Positions 1 to 9,904 of a stretch of 64,000 nt of DNA are shown here, in pieces. The stretch's first letter is position 1. Each line of letters begins with the position of its first letter. Source of the DNA: Chloroflexota bacterium. Its GTDB lineage: Bacteria > Chloroflexota > Dehalococcoidia > Bin125. The translations under genes and the position numbers were made by a program. The stretch covers positions 57,432 to 121,431 of the forward strand of contig VXQZ01000001.1 of the NCBI GenBank assembly GCA_009838735.1, written 5' to 3'. Below the pieces are notes generated by a model. It saw only the letters and a list, made by a program, of their open reading frames with translations, made no database searches and was not told the DNA's origin.

Positions 1-1974
1 ATCGACACACCGAACTGGGCCTCGACCACCGCCGACGACATCGAACGGGGCGTCGATGCAGCGATCCGCACCGTCGAACGGTTGGCGGACGAACTGGTGT
101 CCGTACCCGACGGCCGGCGCAGCTTCGAGAACACGGTGCTACCTCTGGACGAGATCAGCAATGTCTTCAACCAGGCCTCAGGCCGATTCGGATTTCTGTC
201 GCAGGTCTCCGCAAACGCGGAACTGCGCGATGTCGCTCACCGTCAGGAGGAGCGTCTGAACGTGTTTGCCGCCGGAATCGGCTTTCGCGAAGACATCGAC
301 CGCGCGCTCAAGGCCTATGCGACGAGGGCCGAGTTGGAGGCTCTCCCCGACGATGCCCGTCGACTGCTGGAGTTCGCGCTCCGCGATTATCGCCGAAACG
401 GTCTCGACCTGAACAAGGAGACACGCGACGAGTTGCAGTCATTGCAGGAGCGGCTAGTCGGTCTGGGCATCGAGTTTCGCAAGAAGATCGACGATTACCA
501 GGATCACATCGAGGTCAGCCGCGAAGAACTCGATGGTCTGCCGGACGCGTACATCGAGCGGCTCGGCACCGTGGAAGTAGACGGCGCCGTCCGCTATCGA
601 GTCAGTCTGGACTATCCCGAGTTGCATCCGTTCCTCGACGCCGCGCACGACGGAGAGCGCCGCCGCGAGTTGTTCTACAAGAACCACAACAAGGCGGCCG
701 ACACGAACATCGACATCCTCGAAGAGGCGCTCGGCGTCCGTTCGTCGATGGCAACGCTCCTCGGCTTTGAGTCGTGGGCGGCGTACGCGCTCGAGGTCAA
801 GATGGCCAAGCAGGCTGACGCCGTGCTTGAGTTCCTGGAGGATCTGGAATCGCAATTGCAAGCCAAGCTGGCAGCCGATCTGGCGCGTCTGAGCCAGCAA
901 CAAGAACGTCGCACCGGCATCGCAGGTCCGATTGGCATCTCCGACTGGCGCTACTACACCAATCAGGTGATCCAGGAGGAGTACCAGGTCGATCCATTCG
1001 AAGTTGCCGCCTACTTTCCACTCGACGCGGTGTTGGACGGGATGTTCCGGGTCTACGAAGCACTGGTCGGGGTCAAGTTTGTCCGTCGGCCGGACGTGGT
1101 CGAATCCGCCTGGCACGAGGATGCGCAGCCGTTTGACATCGTCGATCCGGCCAGCGGTGAAGCGCTGGCGCGGTTCTACATGGACCTCTACCCGCGGCCG
1201 GGAAAGTTCGGACACGCGGCGGCGTTCACACTGCGCGGCGGACGACGGCTCAGCGATGATGGATATCAGCGGCCGATCTCCGCGATCGTGGCCAACTTCA
1301 CCAAGCCGACCGAATCTTCGCCCTCGCTGCTGAGGCACACGGAGGTCGTGACGCTATTCCACGAATTCGGGCACATCCTCCACCAGACACTGACCAGCTC
1401 GCGATTCACGCGATTCAGCGGTACACGGGTGGAACGCGACTTTGTCGAGGCGCCCTCACAGATGCTCGAGCACTGGTGCTGGCAGCCCGACATGTTGAGC
1501 AGCTTCAGCCGTCACTACGAGACCGGCGATCCGCTGCCGGCCTCGCTGATCGGCCGGATGATCGAGGCCAAGCACACATCCTCGGCGATCGCGACGTTGC
1601 GGCAGGTTTATTTCTCTCGCCTCGATCTTGCCTACCACTCCGAGCCGGGTCGCAGCACCGACGAGATCGCGCGCGAGCTGCACCCGATCACCGGCTTTCC
1701 GTTCCCCGAGGACACGCACTTCCAGGCCGGCTTCGGACACCTCTTCGGCTACGACGCCGGCTACTACGGATATCTCTGGTCACGGGTGTTCGGCGACGAC
1801 ATGTTCACCCGGTTTGAGGAGCCGGGAGCTTCCGTGTCAGCTGTCGGCGCCGAGTATCGGCAGCACATCCTCGAGCCGGGTGGCACCGCCGACGCCGACC
1901 AGCTGATCCACCGCTTCCTCGACCGTGAACCGAACGCCGACGCATTTCTGCGTGAACTGGGTCTGTCGACGTAA
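1..1974 (+). CDS. M3-family zinc oligopeptidase, 5' end outside window
   Basis: Cytoplasmic metallopeptidase of the thimet oligopeptidase/oligoendopeptidase F group (family M3), which degrades short peptides. The frame is open from base 1, so the true start lies left of the window; the TTG at 82 is only the first start-like codon visible. The zinc motif HEFGH is encoded at 1360-1374, and the third ligand Glu, in FVEAPSQ at about 1447, follows 25 residues after the second His, as expected for M3. About 657 residues are visible, so little is missing. The next gene, isocitrate dehydrogenase, starts about 95 bp downstream on the same strand. No signal peptide can be judged. Confidence 0.93.
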   Translation: MDTPNWASTTADDIERGVDAAIRTVERLADELVSVPDGRRSFENTVLPLDEISNVFNQASGRFGFLSQVSANAELRDVAHRQEERLNVFAAGIGFREDIDRALKAYATRAELEALPDDARRLLEFALRDYRRNGLDLNKETRDELQSLQERLVGLGIEFRKKIDDYQDHIEVSREELDGLPDAYIERLGTVEVDGAVRYRVSLDYPELHPFLDAAHDGERRRELFYKNHNKAADTNIDILEEALGVRSSMATLLGFESWAAYALEVKMAKQADAVLEFLEDLESQLQAKLAADLARLSQQQERRTGIAGPIGISDWRYYTNQVIQEEYQVDPFEVAAYFPLDAVLDGMFRVYEALVGVKFVRRPDVVESAWHEDAQPFDIVDPASGEALARFYMDLYPRPGKFGHAAAFTLRGGRRLSDDGYQRPISAIVANFTKPTESSPSLLRHTEVVTLFHEFGHILHQTLTSSRFTRFSGTRVERDFVEAPSQMLEHWCWQPDMLSSFSRHYETGDPLPASLIGRMIEAKHTSSAIATLRQVYFSRLDLAYHSEPGRSTDEIARELHPITGFPFPEDTHFQAGFGHLFGYDAGYYGYLWSRVFGDDMFTRFEEPGASVSAVGAEYRQHILEPGGTADADQLIHRFLDREPNADAFLRELGLST

Positions 1975-2068
1975 CTGAACTCGAGCTGGTACCGCAATTC
2001 GCGCATGGGCGCAGCAGGTACACTGCCGACGGTAGCGCGACGCAGATGCTTCGGCGAGGAGAATGAAC

Positions 2069-3283
2069 ATGCCCGACATCGGATCCCTCGAGCAGGCCAA
2101 ACAGCGGTTTGGCGAGCTGCTCGAGGCTCAACAGACACGGGTGGACGCGATCAAGGCGGAGGGCGAGCCGACGGACTTCACCACGCTCGATCACATCGAG
2201 ATCGGCGTGCTGGGCGGCGACGGCATCGGTCCGTCGATTGCCCATGAATCGCAGCGCGTGCTCGAAGCGTTGCTTGAGGATCAGGTCGCGTCTGGCCGGG
2301 TCAGCTTCCGCACCATCGATGGACTGACCATCGAACGTCGCGCCGAGGAAATGGCCGCCATTCCCGAGGGAGTGCTCAAGGAAATCCATGAGTGCGATGT
2401 CACACTCAAGGGACCGACCACCACACCGGAACAGGGCGACGGTTGGCCCAACATCGAGTCGGCCAACGTGGCGATGCGCAAGGTGCTCGACCTCTACGCC
2501 AACGTCCGGCCGGTGCGGGTACCGGCCGAGGGAATCGACTGGACCTTCTTCCGCGAGAACACCGAGGATCTCTACGCGGTTGGCTCTGAGGGCTTCTCGC
2601 TGGGCGATCTCAATATCGACTTCAAAATCCTCTCGAATCCAGGATCCGAGCGGATCATCCGGGCCGCCTTCGACTATGCCAAGAACAACGGCAAGGACTC
2701 GGTCACGATTGTGACCAAGGCGAACGTGGTCAAGACGACCGACGGCGCCTTCCTCGATGCGGCGCGCAAAGTGGCGGAGGATTACGACGGGATCGAGTGG
2801 GAGGGCTGGTACATCGACATCATGACCGCGAAGCTGGTCGACCCCAAGCGACGGACCAACTTCCAGGTCTTCGCGCTGCCCAATCTGTACGGGGACATCT
2901 TGACGGATGAGGCGGCGGAGTTCCAGGGCGGCGTCGGAACGGCCGGTGCTGGCAACATCGGCACCAAGACGGCGATGTTCGAGGCGATCCACGGCTCGGC
3001 CCCGCGCATGGTGCGCGAGGGTCGCGACATTTACGCCGACCCATCCTCGATGCTGCGCGCCGGGGCGATGATGCTCTCGCATATCGGCTTCCCCGAACTC
3101 GGCGGCAAACTGGACAAGGCAATGGACCTCTGCGGCCAGTACGAGAAGGAACTCGTCATGACCGGCCGAGATACCGGCGCCACCACGGCGGCATTCGGCG
3201 ACTACGTCTTGGCGACAGTCAACGACTCCACCCTGGACGACCGCTGGACGACGGCGATCGAGGCCGTCCGCGCCGGGTCGTAG
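2069..3283 (+). CDS. icd: Isocitrate dehydrogenase (isocitrate/isopropylmalate dehydrogenase family)
   Basis: Oxidative decarboxylation of isocitrate to 2-oxoglutarate in the TCA cycle; cytoplasmic. Family landmarks are the GVLGGDGIGP nucleotide-proximal motif near residue 50, NVRPV, FFRENTEDLY (catalytic Tyr region, IDH-like rather than LeuB-like), TKANVVK with the catalytic Lys, and NLYGDILTDEAAEFQGG. The protein has about 404 residues, with an N-terminal extension of about 45. An ATG exists at 2063, but GAGGAG at 2056-2061 is then only one base away; the ATG at 2069 has 7-nt spacing and is preferred. NAD versus NADP use cannot be decided by eye. Isopropylmalate or homoisocitrate dehydrogenase is a less likely alternative. 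sucCD, also TCA genes, lie at the other end of the window. Confidence 0.85.
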   Translation: MPDIGSLEQAKQRFGELLEAQQTRVDAIKAEGEPTDFTTLDHIEIGVLGGDGIGPSIAHESQRVLEALLEDQVASGRVSFRTIDGLTIERRAEEMAAIPEGVLKEIHECDVTLKGPTTTPEQGDGWPNIESANVAMRKVLDLYANVRPVRVPAEGIDWTFFRENTEDLYAVGSEGFSLGDLNIDFKILSNPGSERIIRAAFDYAKNNGKDSVTIVTKANVVKTTDGAFLDAARKVAEDYDGIEWEGWYIDIMTAKLVDPKRRTNFQVFALPNLYGDILTDEAAEFQGGVGTAGAGNIGTKTAMFEAIHGSAPRMVREGRDIYADPSSMLRAGAMMLSHIGFPELGGKLDKAMDLCGQYEKELVMTGRDTGATTAAFGDYVLATVNDSTLDDRWTTAIEAVRAGS

Positions 3284-3291
3284 GCTCCGCA

Positions 3292-3918
3292 ATGGCCGAC
3301 CAGCTTCGAGTTGAACGCGCCCGAGCGGAGCGTGCCGAGGCGGGGCGAAAAGCCGCGGTTGAGCGGGCCAACTCGCTTGAAGATCGCGCCAAACGGGCCG
3401 AGAAACAGTCTCGCGATCTCCGCGCGCACCTTGATCGCCTGGGAGAGAGGTTGGCCGCAGCCGGCGGAGAGGTCGAGCCGTTGCGTGACGAGCTGCGCAA
3501 CGCCCAGCGCGAGTTGGCGTCGTTGCGAGCAGAGGCAGCGGCTGCTGCGGCGTCCTCCGAGTCTGCCAATGCGCAGCTCGCGGCGCTGCAAGCGCGAAGC
3601 GAGGCCGCGGAGCAGGAACGAGATCGGTCACAGACTGAACTGCAGGCGCTGACCGAGAAGTCGACCTTCTACGAGCAGGCCGCTAAGGAAGCATCCTCTT
3701 CGCTGGCCGCAGCTTCCGCGGCCCAGACAGAGGCAGAGCGCAAGGCCTCGGAGTTCGAGTCAACGCTTGACGCTCGCCACGAGGAATTCCGTCAGGAACG
3801 CAATCGGCTGAGCCGCGAGAACAAGCGTCTGCAGAAGCAGGTCGAGCAGCTAGAGTCGGATTTGGAGGCGGCCCGCGGCGGTATCGGCGGCGCTCTGCGG
3901 CGTCGGATACGCGGATAG
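3292..3918 (+). CDS. Coiled-coil protein of unknown function
   Basis: A 208-residue protein made almost wholly of Ala/Glu/Arg/Gln/Leu heptads, predicted as one long coiled coil (residues about 1-195), with a Gly linker and a very basic tail ending RRRIRG. It has no signal peptide or membrane segment. It starts 8 bp after the isocitrate dehydrogenase stop, so it is probably co-transcribed, although no clear ribosome binding site precedes the ATG. The basic tail could contact nucleic acid or membrane; that is a guess. The opposite strand is also open here, but the heptad pattern and tandem position favour this frame. Confidence 0.7.
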   Translation: MADQLRVERARAERAEAGRKAAVERANSLEDRAKRAEKQSRDLRAHLDRLGERLAAAGGEVEPLRDELRNAQRELASLRAEAAAAAASSESANAQLAALQARSEAAEQERDRSQTELQALTEKSTFYEQAAKEASSSLAAASAAQTEAERKASEFESTLDARHEEFRQERNRLSRENKRLQKQVEQLESDLEAARGGIGGALRRRIRG

Positions 3919-3984
3919 CTGTCCCGACCGGCGGACTGTTCACGCAATACTGCCGCGCCGTTCTTTGCTGGATACGATCAACGG

Positions 3985-6900
3985 ATGCAACGCTCCGACC
4001 TGCGCGCTGCCGCTGCTGAACGTGTGATCGTGCTCGACGGCGCGACCGGGACCGGTCTGCAGCTGCTCGATCTCTCGCTCTCGGACTTCGACGGTCTTGA
4101 GGGGTGCAACGAGATCCTCAACGTCTCGCGTCCCGACGCGGTGAGTGCGCTCCACGAGTCGTATCTCGAAGCCGGCGCCGATGCTGTCCTGACCAACACC
4201 TTCGGCGGCTCCTCAATCACACTCGGTGAGTATGACCTGTCTGAGCGGACACGTGAGATCAATCGCGAATCAGCTCTGATTGCCCGCACCGTCACAGACC
4301 GTTTCTCGACGAGGAAACGGCCACGCTTTGTGATCGGCTCACTCGGCCCCGGGACCAAGCTGCCCTCGCTGGGGCATATCGGTTTCGACGAGTTGCATGC
4401 CGCGTATCTGGAACAGGCTCGTGGACTGCTCGATGGCGGAGTCGATGCGCTGTTGGTGGAGACGGTCTACGACCTGCTGCAGGGCAAGGCCGCGATCCTG
4501 GCTTGCAGGGACGCACTGGCCGAGTTCAAGATCAACACGCCGCTGTTCGCGACCGTGACGATCGAGACAACCGGACAGATGCTGGTTGGCAGCGAAATCG
4601 GTGCCGCATTCACTGCGTTGGCCCCGCTCGGACTCGATGGCATCGGGCTCAACTGTGCAACCGGGCCGGACTTGATGCACGAGCCGTTGCGCTACCTCGC
4701 GGGAAATGCCGAGATGACCCTGCTCTGCTCGCCCAACGCTGGTCTGCCCCGCACCGAGGACGGGCAAATGATCTACGACCTGCAACCCTCTGAGCTGGCC
4801 GACGCACACCGCACATTCGTGAGCGAATACGGCGTCGGGATTGTCGGAGGGTGCTGCGGGACAACGCCTGAGCACGTGCGCGCGATGCGCGAAGCGATGA
4901 GCGGCATGCAGGCCGTGCAGCGGAGTCCCGAACCAGATCCGTCGGCTGCTTCGCTATTCGTCTCGACGCCGTATCGACAGGACGCTTCATTCCTGATTGT
5001 GGGCGAGCGAGCCAACGCCAACGGCTCGCGTCGCTTCAAGCGCCTGCTGCAGAACGAGGAATGGGAGCAGATGGCCAATGTCATCCGTGACCAGGCGGCC
5101 GAAGGTGCGCACATCGCCGATGTCTGCGTCGACTTCGTTGGCCGCGACGGCACCCCCGACATGGCTGAGTTGGTTCAACGAGCCCGCGGACTCTCGACGC
5201 TGCCGCTGATGCTCGACTCGACCGAGCCTGAAGTGCTTGAGGCCGGACTCAAGCAACTCGGCGGTAAGGCGCTCGTGAACTCGATCAACCTGGAAGACGG
5301 CGGCAAGCGGCTGGATCAGACGCTGTCCTCCGCGATTCGCTTCGGAGCCGGGGTCGTTGCGCTGGTGATTGACGAAGAGGGCCAGGCCCGTACCTGCGAG
5401 CGAAAGCTGCAGATCGCGCGTCGGCTCTACCGGATCGCCACCGAGGACTACGGTCTGGCGCCCGAGGATCTGTTCTTCGACGCTCTGACCTTGCCGGTCA
5501 GCACCGGCCAGGAGGATCTGCGTCGCGATGGACTGGAGACGCTCAACGCCGTGGAAGCGATCACGAAGGAGTTTCCCCGCGCCCAGACGATCCTCGGCAT
5601 TTCCAACATCTCCTTCGGACTCAATCCCGCCGCGCGGCAGGTACTCAACTCCGTCTTTCTGCACGACGCGGTCGAGCGTGGACTCAAAGCCGCCATCGTG
5701 CATGCGGCCCAGATCCTGCCGATCAACCGAATTCCCGACGAGCAACTCGAGGCTGCGCGCCGACTGATCTTCGACGAGTGGGCCGACGGCGCAGACGGAC
5801 CTGTCGATCCCCTTCCCGCATTCATGGCATTGTTCGAGGATCAGAAAGCCGCGACGCAACAGCGAGAGAGCCTCGACGACCTGCCGCTGGAGGAGCGCTT
5901 GCATCGACGCATCGTGGATGGCCAGCGCGAGGGCCTGGAATCGGATCTCGACGACGCGTTGGTCAAGCGAGAAGCGATTCCGATCATCAACGAACTGCTG
6001 CTGCCTGCGATGCAGGAAGTCGGGGATCTGTTCGGCGCGGGCGACATGCAGCTCCCCTTCGTGCTGCAGTCGGCCGAGACGATGAAGAAGGCCGTCGCCC
6101 ATCTTGAGCCGCACATGGATCGGCTGGATTCAACCAGCAAGGGGTCGATCGTGCTGGCAACGGTGCGCGGCGACGTCCACGACATCGGCAAGAACCTGGT
6201 CGAGATCATTCTCTCCAACAACGGGTTCACGACGATCAATCTGGGGATCAAGCAGCCGATATCGAACGTGATTGAAGCGGCGATCGAGCACAACGCCGAC
6301 GCGATCGGGCTATCCGGACTATTGGTCAAGTCGACGTTGGTGATGAAGGAAGACCTGGAAGAGCTCAACCGCCGCGAGCTGGCAGATCGTTGGCCCGTGC
6401 TGCTCGGCGGAGCCGCCCTGACACGCAAGTATGTCGAGTGGGATTTGCGCAACACCTTCCACGGCGACGTCTTCTACGGGCAGGATGCCTTCGATGGTCT
6501 GCGCATCATGACCGCGCTTAGCGACGGAGTCGAACTGGACAGCACTCCGACCGAACCAATGGCCGCACCGACTGGTCCTTCGTCAACGACAACCGCGACG
6601 GCTGTCCGCTCGACTCTGTCTCCGGCGACAACGATCCCGGAAGCGCCGTTCATGGGGACCCGCGTGATCCGAGGGCTGCCGCTGACCGATGTCTTCCCAT
6701 ACATCAATCGCACCGCACTATTGCGCGGCCAGTGGGGATTCAAGGGCCGCGACGCGGAGACGGCGGCGCGGGCAGAGTTGGCGCTCTCTCAGATTCAACA
6801 ACAGGCGCTTCGCGACGGGGTCCTTGAGCCCTCGGTGGTCTACGGCTACTACCCCGCCCAGTCCGAAGGCGATGACCTGATCGTCTACGAACCCAACCAG

Positions 6901-7407
6901 ACAGGTACCGAGGCCGTTCGCTTTACATTCCCTCGACAACAGGGCAAGCAGGGTCGCTGCCTCGCCGACTTTTTCCGCTCGGTCGACTCCGGCGAGATGG
7001 ATGTGATCGGCTTTCACGTCGTGACGATGGGCTCGCGAGTCGGCGACTACGCGCAGGACCTGTACGCCGACAACCGCTACCAGGATTACCTCTACTGGCA
7101 CGGATTCGGCGTCGAAATTGCCGAGGCGCTGGCCGAGTACTGGCACCGACGGATTCGCCAGGAACTGCAGATCGACGGAGCGGACGGCGCGACGCCGGAA
7201 GATCTGATCAAGACGAGCTACCAGGGGGCGCGCTACTCGTTTGGCTATCCCGCCTGCCCCAATCTGGAGGATCAGGCGTTGCTCTGGCAGTTGCTGGATC
7301 CGGAGCGGATCGGTGTGTCACTCAGCGACGAGTTCCAGATGCACCCGGAGCAGTCGACGTCCGCGCTAATCGTCCATCATCCTGAAGCCCGCTACTTCAG
7401 CATTTGA
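3985..7407 (+). CDS. metH: Cobalamin-dependent methionine synthase
   Basis: Transfers methyl from 5-methyltetrahydrofolate via cobalamin to homocysteine. All four MetH modules are present in order in 1140 residues: homocysteine S-methyltransferase domain (about 1-310) with zinc ligands C224, C290 and C291 in GLNCATG and GGCCGT; pterin-binding domain (about 330-610); B12 cap and Rossmann domains with DVHDIGKN, where H732 is the lower cobalt ligand; and the AdoMet-binding reactivation domain (about 890-1140). A Thr/Pro/Ala-rich linker at about residues 850-885 joins the last two. The length is close to the usual ~1200. No cobalamin or SAM riboswitch was recognised in the 66 bp upstream. Confidence 0.96.
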   Translation: MQRSDLRAAAAERVIVLDGATGTGLQLLDLSLSDFDGLEGCNEILNVSRPDAVSALHESYLEAGADAVLTNTFGGSSITLGEYDLSERTREINRESALIARTVTDRFSTRKRPRFVIGSLGPGTKLPSLGHIGFDELHAAYLEQARGLLDGGVDALLVETVYDLLQGKAAILACRDALAEFKINTPLFATVTIETTGQMLVGSEIGAAFTALAPLGLDGIGLNCATGPDLMHEPLRYLAGNAEMTLLCSPNAGLPRTEDGQMIYDLQPSELADAHRTFVSEYGVGIVGGCCGTTPEHVRAMREAMSGMQAVQRSPEPDPSAASLFVSTPYRQDASFLIVGERANANGSRRFKRLLQNEEWEQMANVIRDQAAEGAHIADVCVDFVGRDGTPDMAELVQRARGLSTLPLMLDSTEPEVLEAGLKQLGGKALVNSINLEDGGKRLDQTLSSAIRFGAGVVALVIDEEGQARTCERKLQIARRLYRIATEDYGLAPEDLFFDALTLPVSTGQEDLRRDGLETLNAVEAITKEFPRAQTILGISNISFGLNPAARQVLNSVFLHDAVERGLKAAIVHAAQILPINRIPDEQLEAARRLIFDEWADGADGPVDPLPAFMALFEDQKAATQQRESLDDLPLEERLHRRIVDGQREGLESDLDDALVKREAIPIINELLLPAMQEVGDLFGAGDMQLPFVLQSAETMKKAVAHLEPHMDRLDSTSKGSIVLATVRGDVHDIGKNLVEIILSNNGFTTINLGIKQPISNVIEAAIEHNADAIGLSGLLVKSTLVMKEDLEELNRRELADRWPVLLGGAALTRKYVEWDLRNTFHGDVFYGQDAFDGLRIMTALSDGVELDSTPTEPMAAPTGPSSTTTATAVRSTLSPATTIPEAPFMGTRVIRGLPLTDVFPYINRTALLRGQWGFKGRDAETAARAELALSQIQQQALRDGVLEPSVVYGYYPAQSEGDDLIVYEPNQTGTEAVRFTFPRQQGKQGRCLADFFRSVDSGEMDVIGFHVVTMGSRVGDYAQDLYADNRYQDYLYWHGFGVEIAEALAEYWHRRIRQELQIDGADGATPEDLIKTSYQGARYSFGYPACPNLEDQALLWQLLDPERIGVSLSDEFQMHPEQSTSALIVHHPEARYFSI

Positions 7408-7502
7408 GGCAAGGAGAGGATCGATCGCACTTCGGCGCGATAGGATGCTCACGGTTGAAGTCGTTTGGACCGGGAGACGCAGGGTGAAGACGAAGGCCGG
7501 AC

Positions 7503-8855
7503 ATGGCTGATCTCTTCCGTCCCCGCTGGCGCGAGGGCGACGACCCGTTCCGACGGATCGTCGTGCAGACGACGTTGCGGTTCATGGAGGTCGAGGCCGC
7601 CGGCGGCATCGTCCTCGTGTTCGCCGCAGCCGTGGCGTTGATCTGGGCGAATCTCGACTTTGGCTCCTACGACTCCTTCTGGCACACACACATCAAACTC
7701 GACCTCGCCATCTGGTCGTTCGATCAGTCGCTGCAGCACGTCGTCAACGATGTCTTGATGGTCGTGTTCTTCCTGGTCGTCGGCGCCGAGATCAAGCGGG
7801 AGTTCACGCACGGGGAACTACGAAATCCGCGCCAGGCGGCACTGCCGCTTGTGGCCGCGCTGGGCGGCATGGTCGTTCCCGCGGCGCTGTATGTCGCGCT
7901 CAATGCTGGCGGCGAGGGGGCATCCGGATGGGGAATTCCGGTTGCGACCGACATCGCGTTTGCTCTCGGTGTGTTGGCCCTCGTCGGTCGCGGCGTGCCA
8001 GTGCAGCTCAAGGTGTTTCTGCTCACCCTCGCGGTGGCCGACGATGTCGGCGGCATCTTGATCATCGCGATCTTTTACTCCGACTCAATCCAGATCGAGT
8101 GGATCCTGGGCATGGTCGGGGCGATTGCCTTCCTCCTACTGCTCAAGCGAGCAGGGTTCCGGCATTTCGGCATTCATGCCATTGGTGGAGTGTTCCTCTG
8201 GCTCACGCTCTGGGAAGCGGGTGTGCACGCGACGCTCGCCGGCGTGATCCTGGGGCTGATCGTCCCGGCAGACGCGCTCTACGACGACAAGGGGATCACG
8301 CGACGGATCGATTACCTGCTGCAGCGTCTGCGCTATGTCCAGGAGGATCCCGATCCCGCCGTGCGCGAGCACGACTCCCACGAGGCGCTCCGCAACGTCG
8401 AGCACGTCGCTCGCGAGGGGTTGAGTCCGCTGGAGCGTCTGGAAGAGGGGATGGCGCCCATATCGGCGTTCGTGGTCGTCCCAATCTTCGCCCTGGCCAA
8501 CGCCGGCATCCATATCACCGGCGAGAGCATCGACGCCGCCTTGAGTTCCAACATCGCCTGGGGCATCTTTCTCGGTCTGCTGCTGGGCAAAGTTGTTGGA
8601 ATCGTCGGCGCGTCAGCACTGGCGATCCGGCTCGGCATCGCGTTCAAGCCCGAGCAGCTGCGGTGGTCCCATCTCGGCGGCGCAGCCCTCCTAGCAGGCA
8701 TCGGCTTTACGGTTGCCATTTTCATCGCCAATTTGAGCTTCGGGTCGGGAGAGACGGATCTACTCGAGGGCGCAAAGATTGGCATCTTCGCCGCGTCGAT
8801 CGTCGCTGCAGTGCTGGGATTCGCCATGCTCCGCTGGGTGAGGCCGCGTTACTGA
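7503..8855 (+). CDS. nhaA: Na+/H+ antiporter NhaA
   Basis: Inner-membrane electrogenic Na+/H+ exchanger for pH and sodium homeostasis. The 450-residue protein has about 12 hydrophobic segments and the family signatures EIKREFTHGELRNPRQA, ATDIAFALGVLALVG and the paired aspartates in AVADDVGGILIIAIFY, equivalent to the ion-binding DD of E. coli NhaA. A hydrophilic loop of about 50 residues (about residues 265-315) is longer than in the E. coli protein and rich in Glu/His/Arg. The ATG is preceded by GAAGG. It stands alone, with metH upstream and the molybdenum hydroxylase operon downstream. Confidence 0.95.
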   Translation: MADLFRPRWREGDDPFRRIVVQTTLRFMEVEAAGGIVLVFAAAVALIWANLDFGSYDSFWHTHIKLDLAIWSFDQSLQHVVNDVLMVVFFLVVGAEIKREFTHGELRNPRQAALPLVAALGGMVVPAALYVALNAGGEGASGWGIPVATDIAFALGVLALVGRGVPVQLKVFLLTLAVADDVGGILIIAIFYSDSIQIEWILGMVGAIAFLLLLKRAGFRHFGIHAIGGVFLWLTLWEAGVHATLAGVILGLIVPADALYDDKGITRRIDYLLQRLRYVQEDPDPAVREHDSHEALRNVEHVAREGLSPLERLEEGMAPISAFVVVPIFALANAGIHITGESIDAALSSNIAWGIFLGLLLGKVVGIVGASALAIRLGIAFKPEQLRWSHLGGAALLAGIGFTVAIFIANLSFGSGETDLLEGAKIGIFAASIVAAVLGFAMLRWVRPRY

Positions 8856-8998
8856 CCGCTCCGTTCGCCGGGAGGGTGTGCGCTACACTTTTTGCGGTTG
8901 AGCGCCTTTCCGGTGTTTGTCGGCACGGCGTCACCTGTTCGATCTGTTGTGTCAAATCGGGCGCTCCAGAGGCCCAAACTGTTGAGGAGGCGGACTAC

Positions 8999-9865
8999 GT
9001 GCAAGCGGTCAAATATGCCCGCGCCGAGAGCGTGGAAGAGGCGGTCAGCCTGCTGCAAGACGGGGGCGCTGGCGCCCGTCCTCTGGCTGGCGGAACCGAC
9101 GTCATTGTGCAGGCCCGTGAGCGAACTCGCGACATTGACGTGTTTGTCGACATCAAGCACATCTCTGAAGTGGTCGCGATTGAACATGGCAGTGACGGCA
9201 GCCTGACGATTGGCGCGGCGACTCCGTGCTACGAGATCTACGGCGATGACTCAATCGCCGAGAATTTTCCAATTCTCGTCGATTCGACCTCGCTGATCGG
9301 CGGCACCGCAATCCAGGGCCGGGCCTCGCTCGGCGGCAACCTGTGCAACTCTTCACCGGCAGCAGACGGCATCCCGTCGCTGATCGTTCTTGAGGCGCAG
9401 GTCGAGATCGCCGGACCGAACGGCCGCCGCACCGTGGCGGTTGAAGACTTTTGCACCGCTCCGGGCCAAAACGTTCTGGATAGCGGCGAATTCGTTGTCA
9501 AGCTGCACTTTCCCGCGCCCGCCGAGAGTTCAGGAGCGCGTTTTTTGCGTTTCATCCCGCGTAACGAGATGGACATCGCGGTCGCCAATGCCGCCACCCA
9601 GCTTCGGCTCGACGCCGATGGCAGCGTGGCCTGGGCGCGAGTGGCGGTCGGGGCCATCGCCCCGACTCCGCTGTTAGTGGCGGACGCCGCAGCAGCAATC
9701 GTCGGACAACCGCTGAGCGAAGACACGATCGCTGCGGCTGCTGCGGCCTCAAGTGCCGCGGCCAGACCGATCACCGACATGCGCGGCAGCATTCGCCAGC
9801 GAGTCCATCTCGCCGGCGTGCTGACCGAGCGGACCATCCGCCAGGCCGCCGAGCGGGCCGCCTGA
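8999..9865 (+). CDS. Molybdenum hydroxylase, FAD-binding (medium) subunit
   Basis: FAD subunit of a xanthine dehydrogenase/CO dehydrogenase-family enzyme, which passes electrons from the Fe-S subunit to the external acceptor. The first FAD motif is ARPLAGGTDVIVQ (residues about 29-41) and the second is the Gly-rich region around LIGGTAIQGRASLGGNLCNSSPAAD (near residues 99-123). The start is GTG at 8999, with GAGGAGG at 8984-8990 and 8-nt spacing; the much longer open frame upstream runs through nhaA and is spurious. The length of 288 residues is normal. It is the first gene of an M-S-L operon like coxMSL/cutMSL. Confidence 0.93.
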   Translation: MQAVKYARAESVEEAVSLLQDGGAGARPLAGGTDVIVQARERTRDIDVFVDIKHISEVVAIEHGSDGSLTIGAATPCYEIYGDDSIAENFPILVDSTSLIGGTAIQGRASLGGNLCNSSPAADGIPSLIVLEAQVEIAGPNGRRTVAVEDFCTAPGQNVLDSGEFVVKLHFPAPAESSGARFLRFIPRNEMDIAVANAATQLRLDADGSVAWARVAVGAIAPTPLLVADAAAAIVGQPLSEDTIAAAAAASSAAARPITDMRGSIRQRVHLAGVLTERTIRQAAERAA

Positions 9866-9904
9866 TCGAGCCAGTTTCCAGCAACGACAAGGGACAGGTA
9901 TTCA

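Noticed and set aside
1805..3631. 608-residue minus-strand open frame opposite isocitrate dehydrogenase
   Set aside because: Shadow of GC-rich coding DNA; no motif, and the opposite strand holds a clear enzyme.
7928..8998. Long + strand open frame running through nhaA into the FAD subunit gene
   Set aside because: It is Arg/Ala-rich out-of-frame reading of nhaA; the FAD subunit has a good GTG start and ribosome binding site at 8999.
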